A stretch of 64,000 nucleotides of DNA from Tuctoria greenei (GCA_036927565.1 JAYESD010000001.1:44824064-44888063), one strand, 5' to 3'; positions 52,877 to 64,000 are shown, numbered from the stretch's first letter. Notes: generated by a model not told the origin, from the sequence alone. Translations and numbers: made by a program.

Positions 52877-54910
52877 TCTGCAGTCACAACTATGAATCCA
52901 ACATGAGACGTGATATTGAAAGATCACTCAAGGATAAAAACAATAATGTGTGTATTAATAACCAAACTTGCATAACGGTAACATATATTGATAAAGTATA
53001 GACTTTATACAAAATACATCATCCCTGGACCGATGTTACAATAGCGAATTCCAAAATAATGAACTCCATGGATTGAAGTTCATTTTGACTATCGTTGGTC
53101 GCGATGGGACGTTATGAACGTTATCGTGCAAATACATTCTCATATCTTCAAAATGACATAAACATGGTCATAAAAAAAAGATGTTCGAGTGGGTCAAACC
53201 CTAAATTCCACTGGTAAATGGTTGAATATCGACATCTGGTCTGTTACGACACTTCTCTAAGTGAAATCGAGAACCAGACTCATAACAAGACCAAATTATG
53301 CCAAACCGATGAAGTTTCTGTTGAAACCTGACCAGCCTGTACTCAAACACAAATTTAACCCAGTAAATGGCCGAATCAGATCTTGAGGTGAACTACAAAG
53401 TTGAAGTACACTTCAAGAACTTTCCAAAAAGTATTGTTTTGCCTCCATATTATTTTTGTTTGAGGAGATATGGTGTTGTAAACCTGACAGCTTTTCTGGA
53501 AATTTTGACAGCATCTCCTTTGTTTATGCTGATTTTGGGCCACAATTTCCAGATATAAAACAGCAGAATTTACAAAAGCCACAAATTCCAAATTTGTAAT
53601 ACATATTACAAGGATTTCAGAAATGTCTTGCACGGCCCGGTTCGAATTTTGTAGAGTGAGATATGGTCAAAACAATAAGGAGTCCAGAGAGGGTTCCAGT
53701 TTCTGCCCAGTTTGGCAGATTTTGGAACTTTGAAATTTTGAACAGGTTAAAGGGGAATTCAGCTCTGGAGTTTAACTTAATAGTTTTTAAGGACTTCCAA
53801 AAATTTCCATGCATGTAATATACACATTAATTGGAGTTTTCTGCTGGGAGATATGGTTTCTCAAATTCAGGTCTTTTTCTGGCAGAAAACAGAACACTCT
53901 GTTTTTGAATCTGTGACTTCAAAACCTACTTCAATTTTGAAAACTTTGTTCAAAATCAGAGATCAATAGACAATATAAGTATTCTTACATCTTCTAAGTT
54001 CTATTCTACAGCAAAGTGGTTAATTCATCAATGGAATACATGTCGGTACTACGTGCCTCACAAAAGTGAAAATTCTAAGCCGGTATTCCGGCATACATCT
54101 CAACGGTGGCCTTAATGAAGATCACCCGCAAACATTTTCTAAGCGCAATACGATCACACCGTCACTCTACCTGCATAAGACACACAATTTACAAAACACT
54201 CATTATGGTGCCGTACGGCACAGCCGGCATAGGCGATCATTTCAGGCAGTTAAAATAATATATATGAAAGTAAGACATCTGTCTTGTATCATTCCATACG
54301 TGCCGCCTCGAGCTGAGCCATGTCTCGAGGTACATGACCGAGTTTTCTAGCACCCGAAGGGGGTCCCACGTCTTTGCATAATGCTGCACCAGTAGGAGGT
54401 GCTTTGGAGTGTTTATTAAAAAACACACTACATGCTTTTCAACCGCACGATAGGTGACCACGTCATTTATCTCTTGCGCCAGGGATCAGCGCTGTGTATG
54501 GCCCTTTGAACATTGAACGTTCAAGAGTTGCATACTTCATATTTTTGACCAAACGATGGGGGTATCCTCGCTTTTACCTGAAGCACCCCGGTGAACAACA
54601 TTTTCATATGTTCCCAAACCCATGAGAAGGCTCAGATACTCATATTAACTCTCGTGCCAAGCCACGGGGAACAATCATCGTACTACCTCTCGTATGGAGA
54701 GCTTACCACAATTTATATGCTTACGGTGGCGTACCTTACCTTTTACCTGACGTCAGAGCGTCGTTACAGAATATAATAACACATATGTTAGCTTTGCCAC
54801 CTTAAGCAACTATGCTAATTATAGTCCTTATGTGGGCTACTATTGATTCCTCACCGTAAACCTAAATTTTTCTCGTAATACGATCCTTTTTAAGCGTGCT
54901 ATTACCAATG
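52877..54910 (-). other. O 5' leader (about 2 kb), no gene seen
   Basis: Stretch between the primer-binding site and the gag start. It is AT-rich, has short stop-riddled ORFs on both strands with no family resemblance, and contains recurring short phrases such as GAGATATGG. I see no inserted element with clear ends. Two kilobases is long for a leader, so an unrecognised old insertion is possible. Confidence 0.5.
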
Positions 54911-54924
54911 CGGCTCTGATACCA
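54911..54924 (-). other. O primer-binding site, tRNA-iMet
   Basis: Minus strand reads TGGTATCAGAGCCG, complementary to the 3' end of initiator tRNA-Met, three bases inside the LTR end (LTR ends ...CCCCACA, then GCC, then the site). It marks the 5' LTR boundary. Confidence 0.85.
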
Positions 54925-54927
54925 GGC

Positions 54928-57701
54928 TGTGGGGACCGAATTCCCGACATTCCAGGAATCGCAATTGGGTGGTGCTGTGCGTTGCGGCACCCAACAACAC
55001 ACAAAAAGGTACATCATATTACATAATACAATATAGTGTTATACAAACTTTGTCTTTTATAAATAATATACATTAAAATACACTACAGTGGAAGATAAGT
55101 TCATAGCTCTCAACACTCAAGCCTAAGCTATGCAAAAGTAATTCGCTTCAGCCCGCGAACGAAATCACACTAGCAGCACACAAGTTAAACTCATGGCGGC
55201 ATGCAGGGTTCCCACTCGGCCTTGTACCCTGACGGGGACAACACCTCGCCGGTGAACCCTTCCTCACATACATAATCATCTGCAACAAAAACTTAAAATA
55301 GCAACCATGAGCAGGAAGGCTCGGCAAGACTTAACTGTCTCCACTAAGCATGGAACTGTATATGCAGGATAAACGTAATATAGGACAATAGTTTACAATA
55401 AAAGACTCACCTAAATGTTAGTCCTTACTTTTAGCAGCAAAGTAAGGCTTCATGAATCGGAAATTTAGTGATCAACCTGTTCTAAACGTACAAGTATCAA
55501 TACATAATTATTCCATGAAGCATGATTCAATAATATTCAACTCCAAATAATTAACTACGTCACAACTCAGTGAACAAGTGGTACTTAATAACCGCGAGGG
55601 ACAGCAACTCGAATCGATATACACCTACAGGGATATCCGAATAGCACGACACATACACCCACACTGGGAGCTGCGAAGGTACACTCCACTAATGTTGTAT
55701 GCCGTAACCTTTCACCTGCTACCTAGATGCCAAACCAGTCCCACCGCTATGAGCAAGAGGCTCCCACACGGAGTACGACGTACCCGCTGGCAGGTTTACA
55801 CCTTGCTGCTCTCAACCTGCACCTATAAGGCAGTGGGGTATGCCTCGACGCTAAGTTGGACAAGTTACATCAGTTTACTGGGCCCCATATATCCAGTATG
55901 CCTTCGGTACATTCAAACTTGCTGAATAGGGCCGCACATAGATCAGTCCTTAACTGACACAGGCACAGATACAACTCACAGGCCCCTATGTCCCGCTGCT
56001 CCTACTCCATGCCTGGTATCATATTTAACCAAATGGTGAATCTCTCCCTCGACCAATCCCGTGTGAACCTAAATCCTGAACTCGCGAGTAGATTCCAACT
56101 ACTCGACTTCTACTGAAGCAACTATAACATTAAGCATAGCATAGACACATCGAGGACTTAAACATCTACCCTGCTCTCATGGGTGCTCCGGTCATGCAAG
56201 TGGAAAACTCCAATAAAACCTAGACCAAATGCACAATACATTCTAACCCATATAGCGTGATACAAATAAAATTTCAAACGCTGTTAAATGCAAACCGTGG
56301 ATTGCCTGGCTGCAAGATGGGGTCAAAGTTATTCTCCGGGGGAATGCCTTCAAGTGGCTCCAGGGTGCTCTCGAGCTCGGCAACTATTCAATATGCACAG
56401 AATAATGCAAGTGATTTAATAGTGATAATATAGCATAGCTAAATGGAAACACAATTAAGTATATTAAATAATGGCCATTGGTTGTGGAAATTTTACAGAG
56501 GACCCTAGGTACTATGAGTGAGGTTCTGGCCAAAAATTGGGATGAATACATAGAAGTCTCTGTTGTCCAAAATTCAATGTAGATAAACACTTCCCAGAAT
56601 TTTCTTGGGAAATATAGGACCTTAACATGGCCAAAAGTTGGTGTTCTGTTTATAGGAGGTCAAGAGTGACTCAACAAAATTAGTTTCATAATTTTCTAAG
56701 CATTCTACTGTGAAATATTGAATTTACAAGTTTGGACATTTTGCTGGAAAAGTTTCTGAACATTTTGGAATTTTCAGGTACATACAAATTGGAAACATAA
56801 TTTGGCTATTCAAATCAAATTAAATGGACCTGAAACTTTTACTTGAGCTAAAGAGAATTATGTGGAATGATGTGGCAAAGTTTAGGAATTTTTGAATGAA
56901 TGGAGCACCAGGAATTAATTACAATGGCATTTTGCTTTCATGGAATTATTGAGGTAAAATTAGGATTTTTCATACAGATCCAAGTGCACCACTCGAAAGC
57001 ATAGATCACCCTGGTTCCAAAAAAATGTATTTGAAAATTTTTGGACAAATATGCTAGGAGATATTGATTTTTAAAGTTGGACCAGAATCTGGAATTAAAT
57101 TCCAATTGGAAAGTTTGAATAATCAAAGGGGCCCACGGGTTTTAAATCAGCCAATAAGATTGGGGCCACATGGGCAACAGAAATAAGACACGTGGCCACA
57201 GTTGATCTCCTAGCCACAATGGATCCCGAAACTTAACTCCACTCGCTGACAACCAGGCCCCACCCCGAGTAGTCTTCTTCCTCGCGCCGGCGGCGCTCGG
57301 GCGACGCCCAATGGTGGCAGGTGGTGGCGCCTCGCCGCAACATGCGCTAGGGCACGGGGGGCCTCAGAACTGGCTGTCAGGGCCTAAAATCGAATGGGGA
57401 ATAACTTGCCCTAGGTGGCGTCGGCGATAGATGGCTGGAGAGGAGGTCTCGACGGCGGCTGCGGAACCTAGGGTTCCGGCCATGTCGTTCGGGCCCTACG
57501 ATGCACCATTTTGCATGGGAAGACCTTCAAAATGCTCCTGAGAACATAGCGAACGTGGGAGAGGGTGACAAAGTGATTGAAATTTGCTTGAACAAGAAAA
57601 CCAAGGCAAGCCGACATGGTGAAACAAGGCAGTTGGGAAAACTGCTATTCTGGCTTCGTTACTCGATGATTCTTCTTTGAGGTGTGTAGGATTGAAGAGC
57701 A
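54928..57701 (-). repeat. O 5' LTR (distal end missing)
   Basis: From the primer site to the point where G is inserted. In plus orientation it starts TGTGGGGACC, so the element-sense LTR ends ...GGTCCCCACA. It is about 2.8 kb with a GC-rich block at 57260-57480. No ORF is convincing. The outer end, which should match 1-206, is not seen to the right of G, where H follows instead. It is identified by position next to the primer site rather than by alignment to a second copy. Confidence 0.6.
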
Positions 57702-59390
57702 TGTGAAAAGCTACTAGAGGGGGGTGAATGGTAGATTAAAAATGTTTTAGAGGAACCAACAATAAACCCTTGGCAGAAATCAACTGTGACAAAAGTAATA
57801 GATATTATAGAGAATCAAGTCACGAAGACACGACAATAATAATCACAAAAACCCGTTGAGAAAAACTCAAGTTTTGATCGAAAGATCAAACAAAGGTCAA
57901 TCTGTTCTACCCGAGTAAAAACATATTTGCAACGCTGCAAAGAAACTCGTGTAGATCAGAAATCACAAATCCAATGACCATGAAATTTTCACAGATGATA
58001 GATAATAAAGTTGTGAAGATAACCCAAAAACACCGAAGCAAGGTAGTGTTGTGTAGAAACTCGACAAGAAAAACTTGTCCGTAACAAGTCGGACGAACTA
58101 GGCACAAAAGCTCCTTTAAACTACAAATTTTATTGATCAAAAACACAAGAGGAACAGCCCAAAGTCGTCTCACCACGAGCTTTGGCTTTCCTTGCTTATA
58201 TAACCAGCTCTAAGGCCAACTTAATCCAAACTAGAACTCTAATCCTACTCAGTTTCAACAGAAACTTTCCATAACTGCTCAAGACTCTTCTATACCTAGA
58301 TAGAAGCAATCTTAAGACTTCCAAAAACCTTAGGAATGTATCCCACATTTATAAAACAACTCAAATTTGTGACCCACAAGAAATCTAACCAAAACAAACT
58401 CGAAATTTTCCATAAACGAACCATAACCATCTCAGCCACAGCCTAGGGCACAATTCAGCCGGTTGGACCTTTTCGACTAATTCTTTACGTCCACTTCTCT
58501 TCATCACGCCTTGGAACCATGTTGCCACATCCATGCAATCCTTGCACACATGCAAACACCTTCCAACGACGTCCACGATACCTTTATATGCATTGTTCTT
58601 GATCCAAACATGCTGCGTGACCTCCCGATCAACTCAACCACAATTCCTCCCAAACTTTGTTGTTGAACCTCATCTTCTCCCTAAGACTAGTTCAATTGAT
58701 CCCGTCACCAGCCATGTCTTGACCTCAAGCAACACCTGCATATGAATAAATAACCAATTCTTCCGAGCACAAGTCCTTAACTTGACTCTCGTTAGTCCGA
58801 TAATCACAACAGCTTACGTGAGCACCTCACATAAGCATGTTGCAAACCATATCAAAACATTAACCACTGTAAACAGCCATAACACTTCAAAAACTTAGTA
58901 AAAGAATACTAAGAAATCTTTCTGTAAGTGTAAAGCAAGTCTGAAACATTGCAAGTTAAAAGTAGAACCACTGCGATCTTGCACCGGACCTTGCCAAAGC
59001 TAACCAAACCTTACGCTGGATCTCGCCAAAGCTAACCAGACCTTGCGAAAGCTAACCAAACCTTGCGCCGGTCCTAGTCAAAGCTAACCAGACCTTGCCA
59101 AAGCTAACCGGACCTTGCGAAAGCTAACCGGACCTTGCGCTGGACCTAGCCAAAGTTTGTCAGACCTCACGTCGGAGCTAGCCAAGGTTTGTCGGACCCC
59201 TCGTTCGACCTAGCGAAGCTAACCAAAACATGTCGAACCTATGGTCGGACCTTGCCAAAGCTACCCAAAATATGTCGCACCTATTGTTGGAGCTCGGACC
59301 CAGAGTCGGACCTCATTGAAAAGGGTGTTTTGGCAATATTCAAAACTTTTATCGTAAAAGCCAATGCATTCAACACACATAGGTCTCACA
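57702..59390 (-). repeat. G 3' LTR
   Basis: Plus orientation TGTGAAAAGC to AGGTCTCACA, so TGTGA/TCACA inverted ends. The left end, on the minus strand, is the typical copia ACCCCCCCTCTAGTAGC leader-like stretch. Only one LTR copy is in the window, so ends are inferred from the TG/CA ends and the PPT. Confidence 0.75.
58978..59290. repeat. Degenerate tandem array in G LTR
   Basis: Repeated ACCTTGCCAAAGCTAACC-like units of about 20-25 bp with variants (CTAACCGGACCTTGCG, AACCAGACCTTGCG, later GGAGCTAGCCAAGGTTTG). Around a dozen copies, decaying towards the right. Confidence 0.85.
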
Positions 59391-59404
59391 ATCTCCCCCT
59401 TGAT
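59391..59404 (-). other. G polypurine tract
   Basis: Minus strand ATCAAGGGGGAGAT directly before the LTR start TGTGAGACC. Confidence 0.82.
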
Positions 59405-60328
59405 GAATGCATTGGCAACACCACTTAAAATCCAAACATTGGCTTATTCACATGAAAGTTTTGAAAACAATTTTCTCTTCCTTTTGAAAATCAAATGAGA
59501 AAGAAATTTAAAAAACAAATATTCCCCCCTATACATACTTTTCCCCCTTTGGTAATGTATTCAACAAGGTTCAAAAGAGAAACTCCAATTGTTATGAGCA
59601 TATTATAACATACAAAAACAAAGCTCATCCAAGTCATATTATCAAGTAACTTACACTATCACATCAATGAGATACATAAAGTAGTGTAAGACATGCTAGA
59701 GATCAAGTGAATTTTCAATTTAAGCAATTCATGATCTCCCAACCTTAACTATTTCCAAACCTGAAACCATGACACTTGTTGCTGCATTTTTTATACTTTT
59801 CAAAGCTCAAATTCAGATCATATGACATTTGCAAGAGATTATATGCCGCATCTGCCTTATTCTAACCAACCAAGCCAAGCTTATGTCATTTGACAATCAG
59901 AAACTTAAGGACATGGTTTTAGTCATACAGAACTTCTTCCAAGTTCATATCTAAGTGCAATGATAAGCCATCTCAAAAGAAGAAGTGTGATGCATGCATA
60001 TTTTGTTGATCTTTTCTCATTTTTTTATTTGATCATAAAATCTCAACATGTGGATAGTTGATTGATTATTTTTTCCTTATTAAAAGCACTTGTGAGCATG
60101 CAACAAGTTCAAAACAGCAAGAAAGTTTTATCGTGACCAGATTTAGTGTAAGTAAATATTATAATTATTAGTCATGGCAAAAACTATAAAATATATAACA
60201 TGAGTAATGTAGTAAGAACTTTCAGCATGTAAAAGGAATCAAAAAGTCATATATGTTTGAAATACTATGCTCATATTACTTTAAATTCAGATCCACACAT
60301 AGACTTTTCAAGTTTGAAAAACTCCCCC
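59405..60328 (-). other. G 3' UTR, no gene
   Basis: A/T-rich, no ORF of note. Further purine tracts on the minus strand at 59522-59552 (AAAGGGGGAAAAG, GGGGGGAA) and 60322-60332 (TGAGGGGGAG). Confidence 0.65.
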
Positions 60329-61910
60329 TCAATATAAGCCATGAGGATGCATAACCCCTATTTCACTACGAATGAAATAAAAACAAGTAAAATCCAAAGG
60401 TTTTATAAAAATGTCAGCCAATTGTTGTTTGGTATCTACATGGTGAAGCACAATAATTCCTTTTTCAACATTATCATGGAGAAAGTGATACCTAATGTCA
60501 ATGTGCTTTGTTCTAGAATGTTGCACGGGGTTTTTAGCAATGCAAATGGCACTAGTGTTATCACAAAACAGCGGAACACTATCTAGATGAACCCCATAGT
60601 CCTTAAGAGTTTGAACAATCAAAAGAATTTGTGAGCAAGCGGTAGCAGCAGCTACATATTTAGATTCGGTTGTGGATTGTGCAACTCAGTTTTGTTTTCT
60701 AGAGGACCAAGCAACAAGTGAATTACCAAGAAAATGACAAGGACCCGAAGTACTTTTCCTATCAATCCTACAACCCCTAAAATCAGCATCCGAAAAAGCT
60801 TTCAAAGTAACGTTTGAGGTAGAAGGAAGAAAAATACCAAATTCTTGAGTTTCACGTAAGTACCTGAGAATCCTTTTGACGACTTGACGATGTGAAGCAC
60901 ATGGGGAAGCTTGAAATCATGCACAAAGATATACGCTGAATTGTATGTCCGGTCTTGATGCCGTGAGGTACAAAAATGATCCAATCATATTTCTATATTC
61001 TTTTTGATCGATCGGGTCACCATCTTCATCAAGTTCAAGCGTTGTCATTGTTCCCATTGGTGTCCGAAGAGGATTGCTTTTGTCCATGTTGAAGCGCTTA
61101 AGAAGATCTTTCGTGTACTTAGTTTGATGCACAAAGGATACCCTCGTTGGTTTGCTTGATTTGCAGCCCCAAAAGTACGTGAGTTGTCCCATCATACTCA
61201 TCTCAAATTCTGAACTCATCACAGCTAAAAACTTGGACACAAGATCATGAGAAACACAACCAAACATAATATCATCCACATACACTTGAAAGAACAATGA
61301 GTCATTGCCATGCTTAAGCACAAAAAGAGTTTTATCAACCTTGCCCATGGCGAACCCCTTTTCAAGTAAGAATGTTTTTTAACCTATCATACCATGCTCT
61401 AGGGGCTTGTTTGATACCGTACACGACTTTGGATAGTTTGTAAACATGATTAGGAAAATCTGGTTTTTCAAAACCCAGTACTTGCTTGATATAAACCTCC
61501 TCATCTATGTAGCCATTAAGAAAAGCACTTTTAACATCCATTTGATATAACTTGAAACTTTTAGATGCAACAAAAGCTAAGAAAATTCTTATGGCTTCTA
61601 ATCTAGCAACAGGAGCAAAAGTTTTACCAAAATCTAGACCTTCAACTTGTGTGAAACCTTGAGCAAGCAACCTAGCCTTATTCCTAACCACAACCCCATC
61701 CTCACTTTGTTTATTTTTAAACACCTATTTAGTTCCAATTAAAGTGTGACCTTGAGGTGGAGGTACAAGTTTCAAAACATTATATCTTTCAAAATTTTCT
61801 AACTCTTCTTGCATGGAAATAATCCAAGATGCATTAGTGAGTGTGTGTGATATATCTTTGGGTTCAAAAGAAGCAACAAAAGCAGAATGAGTGTGAGAGT
61901 TTGGATCACA
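60329..61910 (-). pseudogene. G pol: RT and RNase H (broken)
   Basis: Minus strand from the H junction. 61910-61725: end of the integrase-RT linker and RT start (ASWIISMQEELENFERYNV). A stop follows at 61722-61724. 61724-61362: RT palm (KARLLAQGFTQVEGLDFG, TFAPVARLEAIRIFLA, YQMDVKSAFLNGYID, IKQAPRAWYDRL). 61348-60917: after a frameshift, FFQVYVDDIMFG with YVDD at 61271-61282, and LTASRPDIQFSVYLCA. Next comes a decayed stretch with several stops, then 60622-60329: RNase H end (PLFCDNTSAICIAKNPVQHS, TKHIDIRYHFL, LADIFIKPLD). Catalytic residues remain but at least three lesions interrupt the frame. Confidence 0.9.
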
Positions 61911-62520
61911 AAACCCGTGCAAGCTTCCAGCTCCAACTCTTGGACCTTCGCCCCTCAAGACCCTTCTCTGGGGTAGGTCCGGGGGCCATCAGCCCTCTCG
62001 GATCCATTATGCTCCCGGTGACCTTCGGGACTCGGGAGAAGTACATGACAGAGAAGCTGGTCTTCAATGTTGCTCACATTAGTCTGCCCTTCAACGCCAT
62101 CTTGGGTAGGCCTTCCCTGTACAGGTTCATGGCCGCGGCTTACTAGGGCTACCTGGTGTTGAAGATGCCAACACCTTCAGGTGTTCTCCGGATCTACGGA
62201 GATCGCACTGCAGGATTTATTACGCTGGAGGAACTCCATGCACTTGCCACGACAAAGGAAGGAACCTCCAGCAAAGAGCTAGCTACTCAACCTCTAAGCA
62301 CTCGTCATTGAGGCTCGACTTCTGCACCACGTGTGCAGCCAAGCGGCGACACCGACGTTCCCGTCAAAGTCGTCCAAATCAGGTTCGATGCTGCCCAGAC
62401 CGCCCGTATATCGGGAGGTTTGGACAACAAATAGGAACAAGCGCTCATCACTTTCCTTCGGGCGAATGTTGACGTGTTTGCCTGACAACCGTCACGAATG
62501 CCTGGATACCTAGGGAGGTG
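61911..62520 (+). pseudogene. H protease C-terminal region and linker
   Basis: ORF 61841-62146 from about 61925 reads RPSRPFSGVGPGAISPLGSI, then LPVTFGTREKYMTEKLVFNV and NAILGRPSLYRFMAAAY, then a TAG at 62144-62146. The frame continues after the stop (MPTPSGVLRIYGDRTAG, ELHALATTKEG) to another stop near 62310. The active-site half of the protease is lost at the junction with G. 62310-62520 is a decayed linker. Confidence 0.75.
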
Positions 62521-63388
62521 ATTGAGCACAATTAGAAGATTTATCCCGACGCACGACCAGTACACCAGAAGACCCGAAAGCAATCAGTTGAAAGGCAGAA
62601 CTTTATCCGATAGGAGATCAAGAAGCTGCTCAAAGCTGGTTTCATCCGGGAGGTTCATCACCCAAAATGGCTGGAAAAACCCAGTCGTTGTACCCAAGGC
62701 CGGTGGGAAGCTTCGGATGTGTATCGACTACACCACCTTGAATAAGAAATGTCCAAAAGATCCATTTCCATTATCTAAAATAGATTAGATAGTGGACTCC
62801 ACCTCCGGGTGTGAGCTATTGTGTTTCCTAGATGCCTACTCCGGATATCATCAAATCCAAATGTCTAGGGAAGATGAAGAGCATACTGCCTTCATAACAA
62901 TAGATGAATTGTATTGTTATACTGCCATGCCATTTGGTCTCAAAAATGTTGCTTCAAATTTTGTGCGAGCTATGCACAAAACCTTTGGAGAGCTAATCGG
63001 GTACTTGGTGGAGCTGTATGTTGACGACATCGTCAAGAAGGTCAAGAGCATAGACTCACTCATTGACAACTTGCAAGCCGTCTTCGACAAGCTGCGTATC
63101 ACCCGCACCAAGCTAAACCCAGACAAGTGTGCCTTTAGGGTTAGCTCCGGGAAGCTCCTTGGTTTCTTGGTGACTCACCGAGGAATTGAGGCGAACCCAG
63201 TGAAGATCAAGGCTATAGAAGATATGTGGCCCCCAACCCGCATTAAGGATGTCCAGAAGTTAACTGGATGTCTAGGTGCGCTCAGCCGGTTCATCTCAAG
63301 ACTGGCGGAGCGGGCACTTCCATTCTTCAAGCTATTGAGGAAGATCGTACCTTTTCATTGGTTCAAAGAAGCAGAAAAGGCGTTCTAA
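62521..63388 (+). pseudogene. H reverse transcriptase
   Basis: ORF 62522-62788: NGWKNPVVVPKAGGKLRMCI and DYTTLNKKCPKDPFPLSKID, then a TAG at 62786-62788. ORF 62792-63388 in the next frame segment: LLCFLDAYSGYHQIQM, YTAMPFGLKNVASNF, YVDD at 63017-63028, LGFLVTHRGIEANPVKIKAI, LTGCLGALSRFISRLAERA, FKEAEKAF. A stop at 63386 interrupts the passage to RNase H. The RT core is well preserved. Confidence 0.9.
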
Positions 63389-64000
63389 GAGGTCAAGCAG
63401 CTCCTCACCACACTACCAATCCTGGTAGCTCTGAACCCCGGTGAGCCTCTAATGCTTTATATTTCTTCAAATACAAAGGTTGTCAGCATGGTCCTGGTCG
63501 CAGAAAGACCGGAATCACATCCAGTTTAGGAGCCCAGACCCGTCGAGGAGGGTCCGGAACTACCTAAAGGCGAGTCTGGGTCCCAGCCCCCAGACACGGA
63601 TCTTCAAGGCGAAATGCTAAAAGATCAACCTCTCTCATCTGTGGGTGTTCACACGGCTGATCAAGAAGATCCGGACCCCTCCGGGAGGGTCAGGATTGAA
63701 CAAGAAGAAGTTTCGGACGCCCCCGGGAGGGCCCAAAAAGATCAATAAGAAGGTCCAGGCCCCTCCAGGAGCGTCCAGATCGATGGAGAAGAAGCTCTGG
63801 GCCCCTCCGAGAGGGTCCGAACTGTCGAACGACCAATATACTTCATCAGCGAAGTACTCTATGAAGCCAAGACCAGAAACATTGAGGTGCACAAGCTGCT
63901 TTGCGTAGTTCTTATTGCCTCAAGAAAGCTAGGTCATTACTTCCAAGCCCACAAGATATCAGTGGCAACTTCTTATCCACTGCGTGCTATTCTACATAAT
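63389..64000 (+). pseudogene. H RNase H region with an acidic repeat insert
   Basis: After the stop the frame continues (LLTTLPILVALNPGEPLML, YISSNTKVVSMVLVAERPES), a TAG near 63525, then an insert of about 100 codons rich in Pro/Gly/Glu/Asp with four degenerate repeats of a DPSGRVR/EGPGPSRS type unit (63665-63825). RNase H then resumes (RPIYFISEVLYEAKTR, then a leucine-rich helix) to the window edge. The insert replaces the normal short loop between the first two RNase H motifs. Confidence 0.75.

Larger units (their letters stand above)
1..57701 (-). mobile_element. Host element O: Ty3/gypsy chromovirus, Tekay/Del-like, heavily interrupted
   Basis: Minus-strand LTR retrotransposon that underlies most of the window. 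Read from high to low coordinates it has a 5' LTR (54928-57701), a tRNA-iMet primer site, a long leader, gag in four pieces, protease-RT-RNase H-integrase with a chromodomain-like tail, a PPT and the start of a 3' LTR. The coding pieces join in the right order once A, C, D and E are removed at their TSDs, which is the main evidence that they are one element. About 9.6 kb of O remains visible. The lineage call rests on the gene order, the integrase tail ending in a VEEAT-type chromodomain strand, and the iMet primer site. All genes are decayed. Confidence 0.85.
57702..61910 (-). mobile_element. Element G: Ty1/copia remnant (Sirevirus-like), 3' half
   Basis: Minus-strand copia element in O's 5' LTR. 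It retains a 3' LTR (57702-59390, TGTGA...TCACA), PPT, 3' UTR and the RT-RNase H end of pol. Integrase, gag and the 5' LTR are missing because the sequence changes to H at about 61905-61922. Sequence next to its outer end is GAGCA (57697-57701), but the partner TSD is not in the window. PPT-like tracts in the 3' UTR hint at Sirevirus affinity. Confidence 0.85.
61911..64000 (+). mobile_element. Element H: Ty3/gypsy pol fragment, Tat/Retand-like, runs off the window
   Basis: Plus-strand gypsy pol beginning abruptly inside the protease region at about 61911 and continuing past 64000. No LTR, primer site or gag is in the window. The lineage is suggested by the protease-to-RT spacing, the RT phrases (AMPFGLKNV, YVDDIV) and an inserted acidic repeat region before RNase H. 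Low confidence on lineage, high on being gypsy pol. Confidence 0.82.

Noticed and set aside
54911..54924. tRNA-Met gene
   Set aside because: Only the 3'-end complement is present; it is a primer-binding site. The same holds at 7964, 27297 and 31670.

Overview
The window is a stack of transposable elements from a plant nuclear genome, most likely a grass (Poaceae). The evidence is element content: a Tekay/Del-like chromovirus, Athila-like gypsy elements primed by tRNA-Asp, Sirevirus-type copia elements with extra 3' ORFs and multiple polypurine tracts, and a CACTA transposon with a GCGACGGC-type subterminal repeat. I found no intact host gene, no rRNA, no tRNA gene and no CRISPR-like array. 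Species assignment is inference.

Layout. An old minus-strand gypsy element, here O, spans 1 to about 57701. Removing the insertions leaves about 9.6 kb of it. Insertions into O, each bounded by a target-site duplication (TSD) that I could read: A (3407-16221, minus, Athila-like, TSD ACTAT); C (16665-25425, plus, Athila-like with pol, TSD TGTGG); D (25740-48478, plus, Sirevirus-type copia, TSD CATAT/CACAT with one mismatch); E (49052-52813, CACTA element, 3-bp TSD CTG). A is itself split by B (7057-11616, plus, pol-less LTR element, TSD GGGAG). D is split by X (30318-42544, plus, Sirevirus-type copia, TSD GCGTG). A third copia element, G (57702 to about 61910, minus), sits in O's 5' LTR and is cut off by a gypsy pol fragment, H (about 61911-64000, plus). 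The nesting gives relative ages: O is oldest, A is older than B, and D is older than X. Hand counts of LTR substitutions (about 21 in 905 bp for B, about 20 in 1.35 kb for X) make B and X young.

Function. O, A, C, D, G and H are all broken by stops, frameshifts, lost catalytic residues or deletions. X is nearly intact: a 1084-codon pol is open end to end with all visible catalytic motifs, and I see one frameshift in gag. B has a long gag-like ORF and no pol. A has gag-protease plus a 3' ORF but no pol. It shares LTR, primer-site and PPT features with the pol-bearing C, so A may have been mobilised by C-like partners. E has lost most of its transposase but carries a rearranged fragment of a phytocyanin gene.

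Most interesting signal. A (gypsy) and D and X (copia) carry what looks like the same 3' cassette downstream of gag or pol: a copy of the family's own LTR palindrome motif (with a TATA-like box in A and X), then an ORF with a basic N-terminus, a helical core with similar motif order, a Pro/Ser-rich linker and a C-terminal coiled coil. This looks like an internally promoted accessory gene rather than a classical envelope gene. Other points are an LTR in A that has swallowed an old primer-binding site, palindromes in D's LTR that recur inside its gag coding region, and foldback structures inside E.
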